DNA from: JBOHDX01 sp050700835
GTDB taxonomy: Bacteria; Actinomycetota; Actinomycetes; Propionibacteriales; Nocardioidaceae
Length of the DNA: 64,000 nucleotides
Reading direction: 5' to 3'
Assembly: GCA_050700835.1 (NCBI GenBank)
Contig: JBOHDX010000146.1
Coordinates: 19,627-83,626 of the forward strand
Part shown: piece by piece, positions 7,390 through 15,351 of the stretch
Layout: the number at the start of each line of letters is the position of its first letter
Position numbering within the stretch: position 1 is the stretch's first letter
Notes under the pieces: model-generated
Database searches by the model: none
The model's input: only the letters and a program-made list of their open reading frames with translations
What the model was told of the DNA's origin: nothing
Program-made: the position numbers and the translations under genes

Positions 7390-8466
7390 CTACTGCGACG
7401 ACAGCCAGGTCCGCAGGATCTGCTCGCATCGGTGCAGGTGCGCGGTGGGTACATGCTCGGCACGGGTGTGGGCCAGCATCGGGTCACCCGGGCCGAAGTT
7501 GACCGCGGGTACGCCGAGGGCACTGAACTGCGCGACATCCGTCCAGCCGAACTTCGGATTCGCCACACCGCCGACCGCGGCCAGGAACGCGGCGGCCGCC
7601 GGCCGGTCGAGCCCGGGCAGCGCGCCTGGCGCCGAGTCACCGACCTCCACGGCGTACCCCTCGAAGACCTCGCGCAGGTGCGCCAGGGCCTGGGCCTCGT
7701 CACGGTCGGGCGCGAACCGGTAGTTGACGCAGACGCGGCACTCGTCCGGCAGCACGTTGCCGGCCACACCGCCGCGGATGCCGACCGCGTTGAGTCCCTC
7801 GCGGTACTCCAGCCCGTCGATGACCGGGCGCCGCGGCTGGTAGTCGACCAGCCGGGTCAGCACCGGCGACGCCGCATGGATCGCGTTGACTCCCATCCAG
7901 GCCCTCGCGCTGTGCGCCCGCTCGCCCGGCACCACGACGTCGATCCGCATGGACCCCTGGCAGCCGGCCTCGACGACCGCGTTGCTGGGCTCCATCAGGA
8001 TCGCGAAGCTGCCTTCGAGCAGGTCCGGCCGGGTGCGGGCCAACCGACCGAGACCGTTGTGCTCTGCCTCGATCTCCTCCGCCTCGTAGAAGACGTAGGT
8101 CACGTTGCGGTTGGGCTCGGGCAGGTCGGCCGCGAGCTTGAGCGCAACGGCGACCCCTCCCTTCATGTCGCACGACCCGAGCCCGTGCAGGATGTCGCCG
8201 TCCAGCCGCGACGGCAGGTTGTCGTTGACCGGAACCGTGTCAAGGTGACCCGCGATCACGACCCGCTCGGAGCGGTCCAGGTGGGTCGTCGCGACCAGCG
8301 TGTTGCCGTCCCGGTGGACCTGCAGGTGCTCCAGCGGTTGCAGCGATGCCTCGACCGCGTCGGCGATCGGCTTCTCGTTGCGGCTCACCGACTCGACGTC
8401 GACCAGCGCGGCGGTCAAGGTCACGACGTCGACGGACAGGTCGAGTGGCTGTGCAGTGCGGGCCAT
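7390..8466 (-). CDS. dapE: Succinyl-diaminopimelate desuccinylase
   Basis: 358 residues, M20 metallopeptidase family. It hydrolyses N-succinyl-LL-2,6-diaminopimelate to LL-DAP for lysine and peptidoglycan. Metal-site motifs: AGHLDTVPVND, SCDMKGGVA, YEAEEIEAEHNG, MEPSNAVVEAGCQG and a C-terminal AHTRAEHV. The dimerisation segment HSARAWMGVNA is also present. Start at ATG 8466 (an ATG 9 nt upstream is also possible). dapC and dapD are in the same window, so the succinylase branch is nearly complete here. Confidence 0.93.
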   Translation of the reverse strand: MARTAQPLDLSVDVVTLTAALVDVESVSRNEKPIADAVEASLQPLEHLQVHRDGNTLVATTHLDRSERVVIAGHLDTVPVNDNLPSRLDGDILHGLGSCDMKGGVAVALKLAADLPEPNRNVTYVFYEAEEIEAEHNGLGRLARTRPDLLEGSFAILMEPSNAVVEAGCQGSMRIDVVVPGERAHSARAWMGVNAIHAASPVLTRLVDYQPRRPVIDGLEYREGLNAVGIRGGVAGNVLPDECRVCVNYRFAPDRDEAQALAHLREVFEGYAVEVGDSAPGALPGLDRPAAAAFLAAVGGVANPKFGWTDVAQFSALGVPAVNFGPGDPMLAHTRAEHVPTAHLHRCEQILRTWLSSQ

Positions 8467-8486
8467 GGGTGGCATTGTGTCGTGAC

Positions 8487-9908
8487 GTGGCAGCGATCCG
8501 GCCACTCGGGCGCGGCACCGGGCCCCCGGCGGAGGGATCCGTCGTCGACGACGGCTTCGACGTGGTGTTCTTCCTGCACGCCAAACGCGTCTGCCGGCTG
8601 GCCGTGCTCCTGGGTGCGCACGACCCGGAGGCCGCCACCCAGGAGGCGTTCCGCAGGTTGTACGCCCGGCGAGCATTGTGGCGACGTCTGACTGCTGGGA
8701 CGCCTCCGCACCTGGTGCGCATCCTCGTGACGTGGGTCCGTGACCAGCAGCGCCGCGAGCTGGCGGCAGGCGACCCGGTCTCCCTGGTCGAGCCGGTCGA
8801 CAAGGGCAGCCTGGTCGAGCTGGTCGAGCTGGTCGAGCCCGGGTCGTGGCCCACGGCACCCGCACCGGCGTGGGCGGACGCCGATCCCCTCGACCCCGTG
8901 GCCGCCCTGGATCGGCTCGACACCCGTACCCGCGTGGTTCTGGTGCTGCGCTGCTGGATGGAGCTCGACGACGACACAGCCGGATACTGCATCGGTGCGC
9001 GCGCAGCGGTCACGAGGCAGGTCGTCAGCCGCGGGCTGGCGGACCTGACCGGGCTGTTGGGCGCGCCTCCCGACGGCGTGGTGCCACGGCTTCGGCAACG
9101 CTGGGATGCCGAGGCCGAGCGGGTCGACGTCGACGTGGACGCGCTGTGGCGGCGGACCGCCGCGACTCTCACCCGGTCACGACCCCGGCATCGCCGGCTC
9201 GTCACCGCGCTCGTCACGGTCGCCGCGGTCGGGGTCGGCGTCGCGGTCGCCGTCGGTGTCCACGAGGGGGGACACCCGCCCGGGACGTCCGGACCGGGGC
9301 GGTCATCCACCATCGTCGCCGGAGCAGCGCCCGACCAACTGCTCACCCAGCCGGGGATCGGGCGCGGTCCGATCGCCCCGACGGCGCAGACCATCGACGG
9401 CAACCGGCGCCGAGGGCACGTGATGGTGGTCGACGCCCGGCGCAGTGGATTCGCGTACTCGCCGGGGCGACCGGCGTACCCGCCGGGCCCCGCCGGGGCG
9501 CGCTGGACCTACGCGTACCCATGCGGACCGCCCCGCTCGGGCAGCGTGTGCCTGACGATCATCAGCAACTCACCGGACCTGTGGGCACAGACCATCCGGC
9601 TCGGCGACTACGCGAACGTGTCCGCGCCGGTCCGCAGCAGCTGGGGGTCGGTGGTGCTGCCGTGGCTGCACCGAGACGGCCGGCCAGGTCTGCAGCTGGT
9701 CGCGCAGGCGGCACCGCACGAGGACCGGGCGATGACAGTGCACTACAGGGACGGGAGCGTGCGCCCCGCGCAGCGATTCACCGAGGCCGGCTGGCGCTCC
9801 ACGCTGTTCATCGCGCTCGGTCCGGTCAAGGCCGTTGACCACGTCGAGCTCACGGGTACGAACGGCGCCAGCGTCGACCTGCCCACCGCGACATCGGTCA
9901 GTCGGTGA
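8487..9908 (+). CDS. ECF-sigma-like protein fused to a membrane segment and extracytoplasmic domain
   Basis: About 473 residues if GTG 8487 is the start. Residues about 25-100 look like a divergent sigma region 2 (ATQEAFRRLYARRALWRR), then an acidic linker with VELVELVE repeats. Residues about 130-190 look like region 4 (AALDRLDTRTRVVLVLRCW and a helix-turn-helix). A hydrophobic helix near residues 235-262 (LVTALVTVAAVGVGVAVAVG) is followed by about 200 residues with paired cysteines (PCG, VCL) that should lie outside the membrane. This suggests a membrane-tethered sigma-like regulator. Activity is unproven and the start is uncertain. The 3' end overlaps the VOC gene by 11 bp. Confidence 0.7.
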   Translation: MAAIRPLGRGTGPPAEGSVVDDGFDVVFFLHAKRVCRLAVLLGAHDPEAATQEAFRRLYARRALWRRLTAGTPPHLVRILVTWVRDQQRRELAAGDPVSLVEPVDKGSLVELVELVEPGSWPTAPAPAWADADPLDPVAALDRLDTRTRVVLVLRCWMELDDDTAGYCIGARAAVTRQVVSRGLADLTGLLGAPPDGVVPRLRQRWDAEAERVDVDVDALWRRTAATLTRSRPRHRRLVTALVTVAAVGVGVAVAVGVHEGGHPPGTSGPGRSSTIVAGAAPDQLLTQPGIGRGPIAPTAQTIDGNRRRGHVMVVDARRSGFAYSPGRPAYPPGPAGARWTYAYPCGPPRSGSVCLTIISNSPDLWAQTIRLGDYANVSAPVRSSWGSVVLPWLHRDGRPGLQLVAQAAPHEDRAMTVHYRDGSVRPAQRFTEAGWRSTLFIALGPVKAVDHVELTGTNGASVDLPTATSVSR

Positions 9909-10611
9909 AAGCGCAGAACTCGTTGCCCTCGGGGTCGGCCAGCACGTGCCAGTGGATCTCGTCGTCCTTCGGCCGGAGCATCGCCGCGCCGCGCGCGACG
10001 AGCTCGTCGAGGCCGGTGGTCCCAGCCACCGTGACGTCCCAGTGGATGCGGTTCTTCACCGTCTTGGGCTCCGGCACCGGGGCGAAGTCCATCGAGTGGA
10101 ACGGAGCTCCCGGTATCCGCTCGACCTCGGAGAAGCCGCGCTCGTCGTGCACCACGTGCGCGCCGAGCACGTCGGCCCACCAGCCGGCCGTGGCGGCGGC
10201 CGTGGTCGCGTCGACGGAGTCGATCCCCACCTCGTACAGACGTTGGGCCGGTCGCACCTGCCGCACGAACACGCAGAACTCGCCACCTTCCGGATCTCGC
10301 ATGACGGTCCATGGGTGCTCGCCCGGTGCCGAGACGGGAGTCGCGCCGACGTCGACGTACTCCTGGACCGAGACGCCGTTCACGTCCAGGTGCACGCGCT
10401 GCTTGACGGTGACCGGGTCGGGGACCTGGTTGATCCAGACCCGGTGCCGTGGACCTGGTCCGGACAGCATCGAGTCCGGGGGCTCGTCCTGAGGCTCCCA
10501 GTCGAGGCCGAGGACCTTGCCCCAGAACTGTCCGAGCACGGTCGCATCGACCGCGTCGATGCACAGGTCCTTGTACGCGGCGACCGGTTGCGATGCGCTG
10601 GTGGCTGCCAT
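9898..10611 (-). CDS. Two-domain VOC family protein (glyoxalase/bleomycin-resistance fold)
   Basis: 237 residues with two similar halves, each ending in DPEG-(G/N)-EFC-(V/A)-F (near residues 107-115 and 226-234) and each with a conserved HxDV/HWDV strand (VHLDVNG; IHWDVTV). This is the duplicated VOC arrangement of actinobacterial glyoxalase-like proteins. Metal dependence and substrate are unknown. It converges on the sigma-like gene with an 11-bp overlap and its start at 10611 is 75 bp from dapD on the other strand. Confidence 0.85.
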   Translation of the reverse strand: MAATSASQPVAAYKDLCIDAVDATVLGQFWGKVLGLDWEPQDEPPDSMLSGPGPRHRVWINQVPDPVTVKQRVHLDVNGVSVQEYVDVGATPVSAPGEHPWTVMRDPEGGEFCVFVRQVRPAQRLYEVGIDSVDATTAAATAGWWADVLGAHVVHDERGFSEVERIPGAPFHSMDFAPVPEPKTVKNRIHWDVTVAGTTGLDELVARGAAMLRPKDDEIHWHVLADPEGNEFCAFTD

Positions 10612-10686
10612 GCGGCGCAGGGTAGCCCGCCACCGGGGTCGCATCGGGAGGTACAGGGCTTGGGCTGGCCGGTTACGGTGTGCGCC

Positions 10687-11664
10687 ATGGCCGACGATCC
10701 TTCGACCGACTCCGCGTTCCCGCCCCCGCCGACACCGCAACCGGGCGCCTGGGCGTACGGCCTCGCCACGCTGACCGAGACGGGTGCGGTGCTGGACACG
10801 TGGTACCCCGACCCGCGGCTGGGAGCGCTCGACGGCAGCCCCGAGCCGGAGGAGCTGACCGCGCTCGAGGGCCCCGACGAGGTACGCCGGGTCCACCGCG
10901 TGGTCGTGCGTACCGAGATCCGCGACCTCGCAGCGGCACCCGCCGACGCCTACGACGCCTACCTCCGGCTGCACCTGCTGTCCCACCGCCTGCGGCGACC
11001 GCGAACGCTCAACGTGGACGGCATCTTCGACGTCCTGACCACCGTCGCGTGGACGTCGATCGGGCCGTGCGCCGTGGACGGCTTCGAGCACACCCGGGCG
11101 CGGGCGCAGGCCGCCGGGCGACACGTGGCGGTGACCAGCATCGACAAGTTCCCACGGATGACCGATTACGTGGTGCCGACCGGGGTGCGGATCGGTGACG
11201 CGGACCGGGTGCGGCTGGGGGCACACCTCGCCGAAGGCACGACCGTGATGCACGAGGGGTTCGTCAACTTCAACGCCGGCACGCTGGGAACCTCCATGGT
11301 CGAGGGGCGCATCGTGGCCGGCGTGGTTGTCGGTGACGGCTCGGACATCGGCGCCGGCGCCTCGATCATGGGCACCCTGTCAGGTGGCGGCACCGAGGTC
11401 GTGTCGATCGGCCGGCGATGCCTGCTCGGCGCCAACGCCGGCATCGGGATCGCCCTCGGGGACGACTGTGTCGTCGAAGCCGGTCTCTACGTCACCGCCG
11501 GCACCAAGGTCACTCTCGACGACGGCCGGATCGTCAAGGCGCGTGAGTTGTCCGGCGCGTCAGGACTGCTGTATCTGCGCAACTCCGTCACCGGTGCGGT
11601 CCAGGCGCGGGCCCGCGACGGCCACGGCATCAGGCTGAACGAGTCCCTGCACACCAACAGATGA
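10687..11664 (+). CDS. dapD: 2,3,4,5-tetrahydropyridine-2,6-dicarboxylate N-succinyltransferase
   Basis: 325 residues, the actinobacterial DapD type. It transfers succinyl from succinyl-CoA to tetrahydrodipicolinate in DAP/lysine synthesis. The C-terminal half is a left-handed beta-helix of hexapeptide repeats (GTTVMHEGFVNFNAGTLGTS, then GDGSDIGAGASIMGTLSGG). ATG 10687 follows GGTGTGCGCC, with no strong ribosome site. The stop overlaps the next start by 4 nt (ATGA). Confidence 0.94.
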   Translation: MADDPSTDSAFPPPPTPQPGAWAYGLATLTETGAVLDTWYPDPRLGALDGSPEPEELTALEGPDEVRRVHRVVVRTEIRDLAAAPADAYDAYLRLHLLSHRLRRPRTLNVDGIFDVLTTVAWTSIGPCAVDGFEHTRARAQAAGRHVAVTSIDKFPRMTDYVVPTGVRIGDADRVRLGAHLAEGTTVMHEGFVNFNAGTLGTSMVEGRIVAGVVVGDGSDIGAGASIMGTLSGGGTEVVSIGRRCLLGANAGIGIALGDDCVVEAGLYVTAGTKVTLDDGRIVKARELSGASGLLYLRNSVTGAVQARARDGHGIRLNESLHTNR

Positions 11665-12515
11665 GACTCGTCAAGGGGCTGGTCGCGCTGGCGGTCGTCG
11701 CGGCCATGGGTTACGCCGGTTACACGCTGCTTCGCAGCCACACCGATCTGCTGGGTCCGTCGTACTACTGCGAGGCAAGGGTTGGCCAACAGTCCGCGCA
11801 GCTCGACCTCGACCAGTCCAGGTACGCCTCGCTGATCGCGGCCGTCGGGATCCGGCGCGGCCTGCCGGCCAGGGCGGTGACGATCGCTCTGACGACGGCG
11901 TCCCAGGAGTCGAAGATCCGCAACGTCGCCTATGGCGACCGGGACTCGCTCGGCCTCTTCCAACAACGCAGGTCTCAGGGGTGGGGAACCCGTGCCCAGA
12001 TCCTCGACCCGACGCATGCGACGAACGCGTTCTATGACGCGCTCGTCAAGATCCCCGGCTACGCGACGATGGACATCTCCAAGGCGGCGCAGGACGTGCA
12101 GCACTCAGCCGACGGCTCGGCCTACGTCCAGCACGAGCAACCCGCCCGGATGTTCGCCTCCGCCCTGACGGGGTACTCGCCGGCCGCCCTGTCCTGCTCG
12201 GTGCCGCAGCCGAAGGCGTCCGGCCAGCACGCCGGGCCGGACGGTCTGACTCCTGATGCCCGGCGGGTCGCCGGCGAGGTCGCGAACATGCTCGGGGTGT
12301 CGGCCGCCAGGCACGCCGGCGGCGGCATCGTGCTGAGCTACGCGTCGCGAGGCTCCGTCGACGACTGGGCGCTCGGGTCGTACCTCGTGGCCAACGCGCA
12401 GCGGCTGCACCTTGCCTCGGTGGCCGTGGGCGACAAGGTGTGGACCGCTGGCAGGTCGGGCGGCGGCTGGCGTACCGCCGCGGCTGTGGACGGGGTGCGC
12501 GCGACGCTGGCGTAA
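11661..12515 (+). CDS. Secreted protein with a lysozyme-like (transglycosylase-related) segment
   Basis: 284 residues, translationally coupled to dapD (ATGA). An N-terminal membrane anchor or signal (LVALAVVAAMGYAGYTLL) is followed by ALTTASQESKIRNVAYGDRD and SLGLFQQRRSQGWGT. This resembles the Glu-containing region of actinobacterial proteins often labelled heavy metal transporter but structurally lysozyme-like. The role is probably at the cell wall. Linkage to dapD, which feeds peptidoglycan precursor synthesis, is consistent but not proof. No catalytic activity can be assigned. Confidence 0.75.
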   Translation: MRLVKGLVALAVVAAMGYAGYTLLRSHTDLLGPSYYCEARVGQQSAQLDLDQSRYASLIAAVGIRRGLPARAVTIALTTASQESKIRNVAYGDRDSLGLFQQRRSQGWGTRAQILDPTHATNAFYDALVKIPGYATMDISKAAQDVQHSADGSAYVQHEQPARMFASALTGYSPAALSCSVPQPKASGQHAGPDGLTPDARRVAGEVANMLGVSAARHAGGGIVLSYASRGSVDDWALGSYLVANAQRLHLASVAVGDKVWTAGRSGGGWRTAAAVDGVRATLA

Positions 12516-12660
12516 CCCGGGTGCACCCGGCCCGGCTCGTCTGGCGCACCGCGCCGGCTGGTCGGACCGGCGCAGGGGCCCTGGCTCGCGCACCCCGCCG
12601 GCTGGTCGAGGGGGCCCTGGCTCGCTCGGCGCGCCTGGCCGCCACTTCCCATGGCACCTT

Positions 12661-12696
12661 GGCACTTCTCACGGCATGCACCCCATGAGAAGTGCC
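12661..12696. repeat. Perfect 11-bp inverted repeat
   Basis: GGCACTTCTCA (12661-12671) and TGAGAAGTGCC (12686-12696) flank a 14-nt loop between the convergent 11661-12515 gene and dapC. It could act as a terminator or protein site. The 217-bp gap otherwise holds imperfect GC-rich direct repeats and no gene. Confidence 0.8.
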
Positions 12697-12700
12697 GACG

Positions 12701-12718
12701 TACCACGAGAACGTGGTA
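12701..12718. terminator. Short perfect hairpin (7-bp stem, AGAA loop) before the dapC stop
   Basis: TACCACG (12701-12707), AGAA, CGTGGTA (12712-12718). It lies 4 nt from the 12661-12696 repeat and 14 nt past the dapC stop on the minus strand. Together the two hairpins plausibly end both convergent transcripts. Confidence 0.5.
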
Positions 12719-12732
12719 AACCGACGACCCAG

Positions 12733-13911
12733 TCAGCCGAGGCGGTGAGCGAAGGCGTCGACCCGCTCATCGGTCGCCGTGAACGCGAGTCGCACGTGCC
12801 GGGCCCCGGCGCGGCCGTAGAAGTCGCCAGGCGCCACCAGGACGCCGCGTGACGCGAGCCAGGCCACCGTGTCCCAGCACGGCTCGTCGCGAGTGGCCCA
12901 CAGGTACAACGACGCCTGCGAGTGGTCGATCCGGAAACCTGCCGCCAGCAGGCTGTCCCGCAGCACCGTGCGTCGCGTGGCGTACCGCTCCCGTTGCGCC
13001 GCCACGTGGGCGTCGTCGCCGAGCGCGACCGCCATCACGTCCTGCATCGGTCGCGGCACCATCAGGCCGAGGTTCTTGCGCACGGCCAGCAGCTCGGCCA
13101 GCACCGCCGGATCACCCGCGACAAGGCCGCAGCGGTAACCGGCGAGGTTGGAGCGCTTCGACAGCGAGTGCACGCTGAGCAGTCCCTGATGGCTCCCGTC
13201 GCACACATCCGGGTGCAGCACCGACATCGGCTCGGCCTCCCAGGCGTACTCGAGGTAGCACTCGTCGCTCACCACGAGCACGCCCCGCTCCCTGGCCCAG
13301 GCGACCACCTTGCGCAGGTGCTCGACGGGCAGGACCCTGCCGGTCGGGTTCGACGGCGAGTTGAGCCACAGCAGCGACGGGCGTGACGGGCCGAGTGCCA
13401 CCGTCGAGTCGGACGCCACCACCTGCGCACCGACGAGGCGGGCACCCACGTCGTAGGTCGGGTACGCAAGGGAGGGCACCACCACGGTGTCGTCCGGGCC
13501 CAGCCCGAGCAGCATCGGGAGGCTGGCGATCAGCTCCTTCGAACCGATGGTCGGGAGCACGGAGCCGGCGTCGAGCCCCACCACGCCGAAGCGACGGCCG
13601 AACCAGTCCACGGCGGCGGCGCGCAGCCGCTCGGTGCCGGCCGTGGCCGGATAGCCGGGGGCGTTGGTGGCCGCGGCGAGCCCTTCCTGCAGCAGAGTCG
13701 GTGTCGCGTCGACGGGGGTGCCGATCGAGAGATCGACGATGCCGCCGGGATGGGCGCCCGCCCGCCGGGCATGGACGGCGAGCAGGTCCCACGGGAAGGC
13801 GGGCAACCGGGCCGACACCGGCCCGGTCAATCGGCCGGACACCGGACCGGACACCGGACGCGCCGCCCACCCCGAAGGGGCGGACGGCGCGTCCGGAACT
13901 GGTGGGGTCAC
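12733..13911 (-). CDS. dapC: Succinyldiaminopimelate transaminase
   Basis: 392 residues from GTG 13911, a fold-type I PLP aminotransferase. It converts N-succinyl-2-amino-6-ketopimelate to N-succinyl-LL-DAP with glutamate. Motifs: LNSPSNPTG, SDECYLEY, and the PLP lysine in HSLSKRSNLAGYRCGL. The assignment to DapC rests on the ferredoxin-dapC neighbourhood seen in actinobacteria and on the dapD and dapE genes nearby. The N-terminus has a short repeat-rich tail (PVSGPVSGRLTGPVS). The GTG overlaps the fdxA stop (GTGA), so the two are co-translated. Confidence 0.9.
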   Translation of the reverse strand: MTPPVPDAPSAPSGWAARPVSGPVSGRLTGPVSARLPAFPWDLLAVHARRAGAHPGGIVDLSIGTPVDATPTLLQEGLAAATNAPGYPATAGTERLRAAAVDWFGRRFGVVGLDAGSVLPTIGSKELIASLPMLLGLGPDDTVVVPSLAYPTYDVGARLVGAQVVASDSTVALGPSRPSLLWLNSPSNPTGRVLPVEHLRKVVAWARERGVLVVSDECYLEYAWEAEPMSVLHPDVCDGSHQGLLSVHSLSKRSNLAGYRCGLVAGDPAVLAELLAVRKNLGLMVPRPMQDVMAVALGDDAHVAAQRERYATRRTVLRDSLLAAGFRIDHSQASLYLWATRDEPCWDTVAWLASRGVLVAPGDFYGRAGARHVRLAFTATDERVDAFAHRLG

Positions 13912-14234
13912 TCCACGGTCTCCTGCGGCGGCAGTGCCGCGATCAGCGGGTGGTCCTTGTCGATCTCGCCCAGCTTGGACGCGCCGCCGGGTGAGCCGAG
14001 ATCGTCGAAGAACTCGACGTTGGCCGCGTAGTAGTCCTTCCACTGCTCCGGCGTGTCGTCCTCGTAGAAGATCGCCTCAACCGGGCACACCGGTTCGCAG
14101 GCACCACAGTCGACGCACTCGTCGGGATGGATGTAGAGCATCCGCTTGCCCTCGTAGATGCAGTCGACCGGGCACTCGTCCACGCAGCCCTTGTCCTTGA
14201 GGTCTACGCACGGTTGGGCGATCACGTACGTCAC
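13908..14234 (-). CDS. fdxA: 7Fe ferredoxin
   Basis: 108 residues, the usual length for actinobacterial FdxA/FdxC. The N-terminal cysteines (C-x7-C-x3-CP, within CVDLKDKGCVDECPVDC) suit a [3Fe-4S] plus [4Fe-4S] pair, and CVDCGACEPVCP completes the set. It is a soluble low-potential electron carrier. First gene of a unit with dapC, as in mycobacteria; GAGGACG lies about 4 nt before the ATG. Confidence 0.93.
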   Translation of the reverse strand: MTYVIAQPCVDLKDKGCVDECPVDCIYEGKRMLYIHPDECVDCGACEPVCPVEAIFYEDDTPEQWKDYYAANVEFFDDLGSPGGASKLGEIDKDHPLIAALPPQETVE

Positions 14235-14353
14235 GGGACGTCCTCCTTGCCGGATCGGACCGGAACCGTCGGTGCGCGGCTCGCTGACCGGATCAGCCTA
14301 GTATCTCGCTGCGGCGTCGGCTCCGGGTGGTCCACGTGGTCAGGAGGTGCACG

Positions 14354-15349
14354 ATGTCCTTGCGGCGCAGCGACGTGGGCTCTCGCGTGGTCGTCCGGTC
14401 GACGGTCCCGGGGGAGACGGGTGCCACCGGCGGACCCGCCCTCACCGACGTGATCGGCGTCCTCCGCGAGTACGCCCCCGGGCACCTTGTGGTCGAGCGA
14501 CGGGACGGATCGGTGGTGGACCTGCCGACCTCGCTCGTGGTGGCGGCGAAGACGCTTGGTCCGGCCCCGCGCCTCGGACTCCGGATCGAGGCCGACGCGT
14601 TGCAGCAGGTGATCACGACGGGCTGGCCCGGAGCCGAGCAGCAACGGCTGGGCGACTGGGTGCTGCGCAGCTCTGCGGGCTTCACCAGCCGGGCGAACAG
14701 CACCGCGGCGCACGGCGAACCCGGCGTACCCGCGGACGAGGCACTCGCCCGGGTGGCTGAGTTTTACCTGCGACGTGACCAGCGCCCTTCCGCGCAGGTG
14801 GTGGTCGGCTCGCGCTGGGAGGAGGTCTTCGCCGAGGCGGGCTGGAGACCGGTGACCGATCGCGACCCAGCACTGGTGCAGGTCGCGTCGCTGCGGAGGG
14901 CCTTGGCGGCGACCGGACCATTGGCCGCGGCCGGGACGGTGGCCGGGCCACCAAGCGCGGGCGTCGTCGTCTCGTCCCGGTGCGACGATGCGTGGCTGTC
15001 GGCATACGGCCGGGCCCGCGGAGCCGACCCGGCGGTTGTGCGCGCGGTGCTCGAAGGTTCTCCGGTGGTGGCGCTGGCCCGGCTCGACGATCCCCCGGTG
15101 GCCATCGGCAGAGCGGTCGTCGACGGGAAGTGGGCCGGCCTGTCGGCGGTCGAGGTCGCGGCCGGGCACCGGCGTCGCGGCCTCGGCCAGGCGATGGTCG
15201 ACACGATGCTGCGCTGGGCGGAGCAACACGGTGCCCGCTGGTGCTACCTGCAGGTCACCGCGGACAATGCGGCGGCGCTCTCGTTGTACGAGGGCTACGG
15301 CTTCGTCACGCACCACCGCTACCGCTACCTGCTGGGGCCCGAGAGCTAA
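14354..15349 (+). CDS. GNAT acetyltransferase with N-terminal SH3-like domain
   Basis: 331 residues. The ATG at 14354 has AGGAGG 6 nt upstream (14342-14347), which fixes the start. The first 80 or so residues look like a small beta-barrel (SRVVVRSTVP, GVLREYAPGHLVVERRDGS) as in mycobacterial Rv0428c-like proteins. The C-terminal GNAT domain has VEVAAGHRRRGLGQAMVDTM (acetyl-CoA loop) and NAAALSLYEGYGF. The substrate is unknown. It is divergent from fdxA and converges on the VanW-like gene. Confidence 0.85.
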   Translation: MSLRRSDVGSRVVVRSTVPGETGATGGPALTDVIGVLREYAPGHLVVERRDGSVVDLPTSLVVAAKTLGPAPRLGLRIEADALQQVITTGWPGAEQQRLGDWVLRSSAGFTSRANSTAAHGEPGVPADEALARVAEFYLRRDQRPSAQVVVGSRWEEVFAEAGWRPVTDRDPALVQVASLRRALAATGPLAAAGTVAGPPSAGVVVSSRCDDAWLSAYGRARGADPAVVRAVLEGSPVVALARLDDPPVAIGRAVVDGKWAGLSAVEVAAGHRRRGLGQAMVDTMLRWAEQHGARWCYLQVTADNAAALSLYEGYGFVTHHRYRYLLGPES

Positions 15350-15351
15350 CG

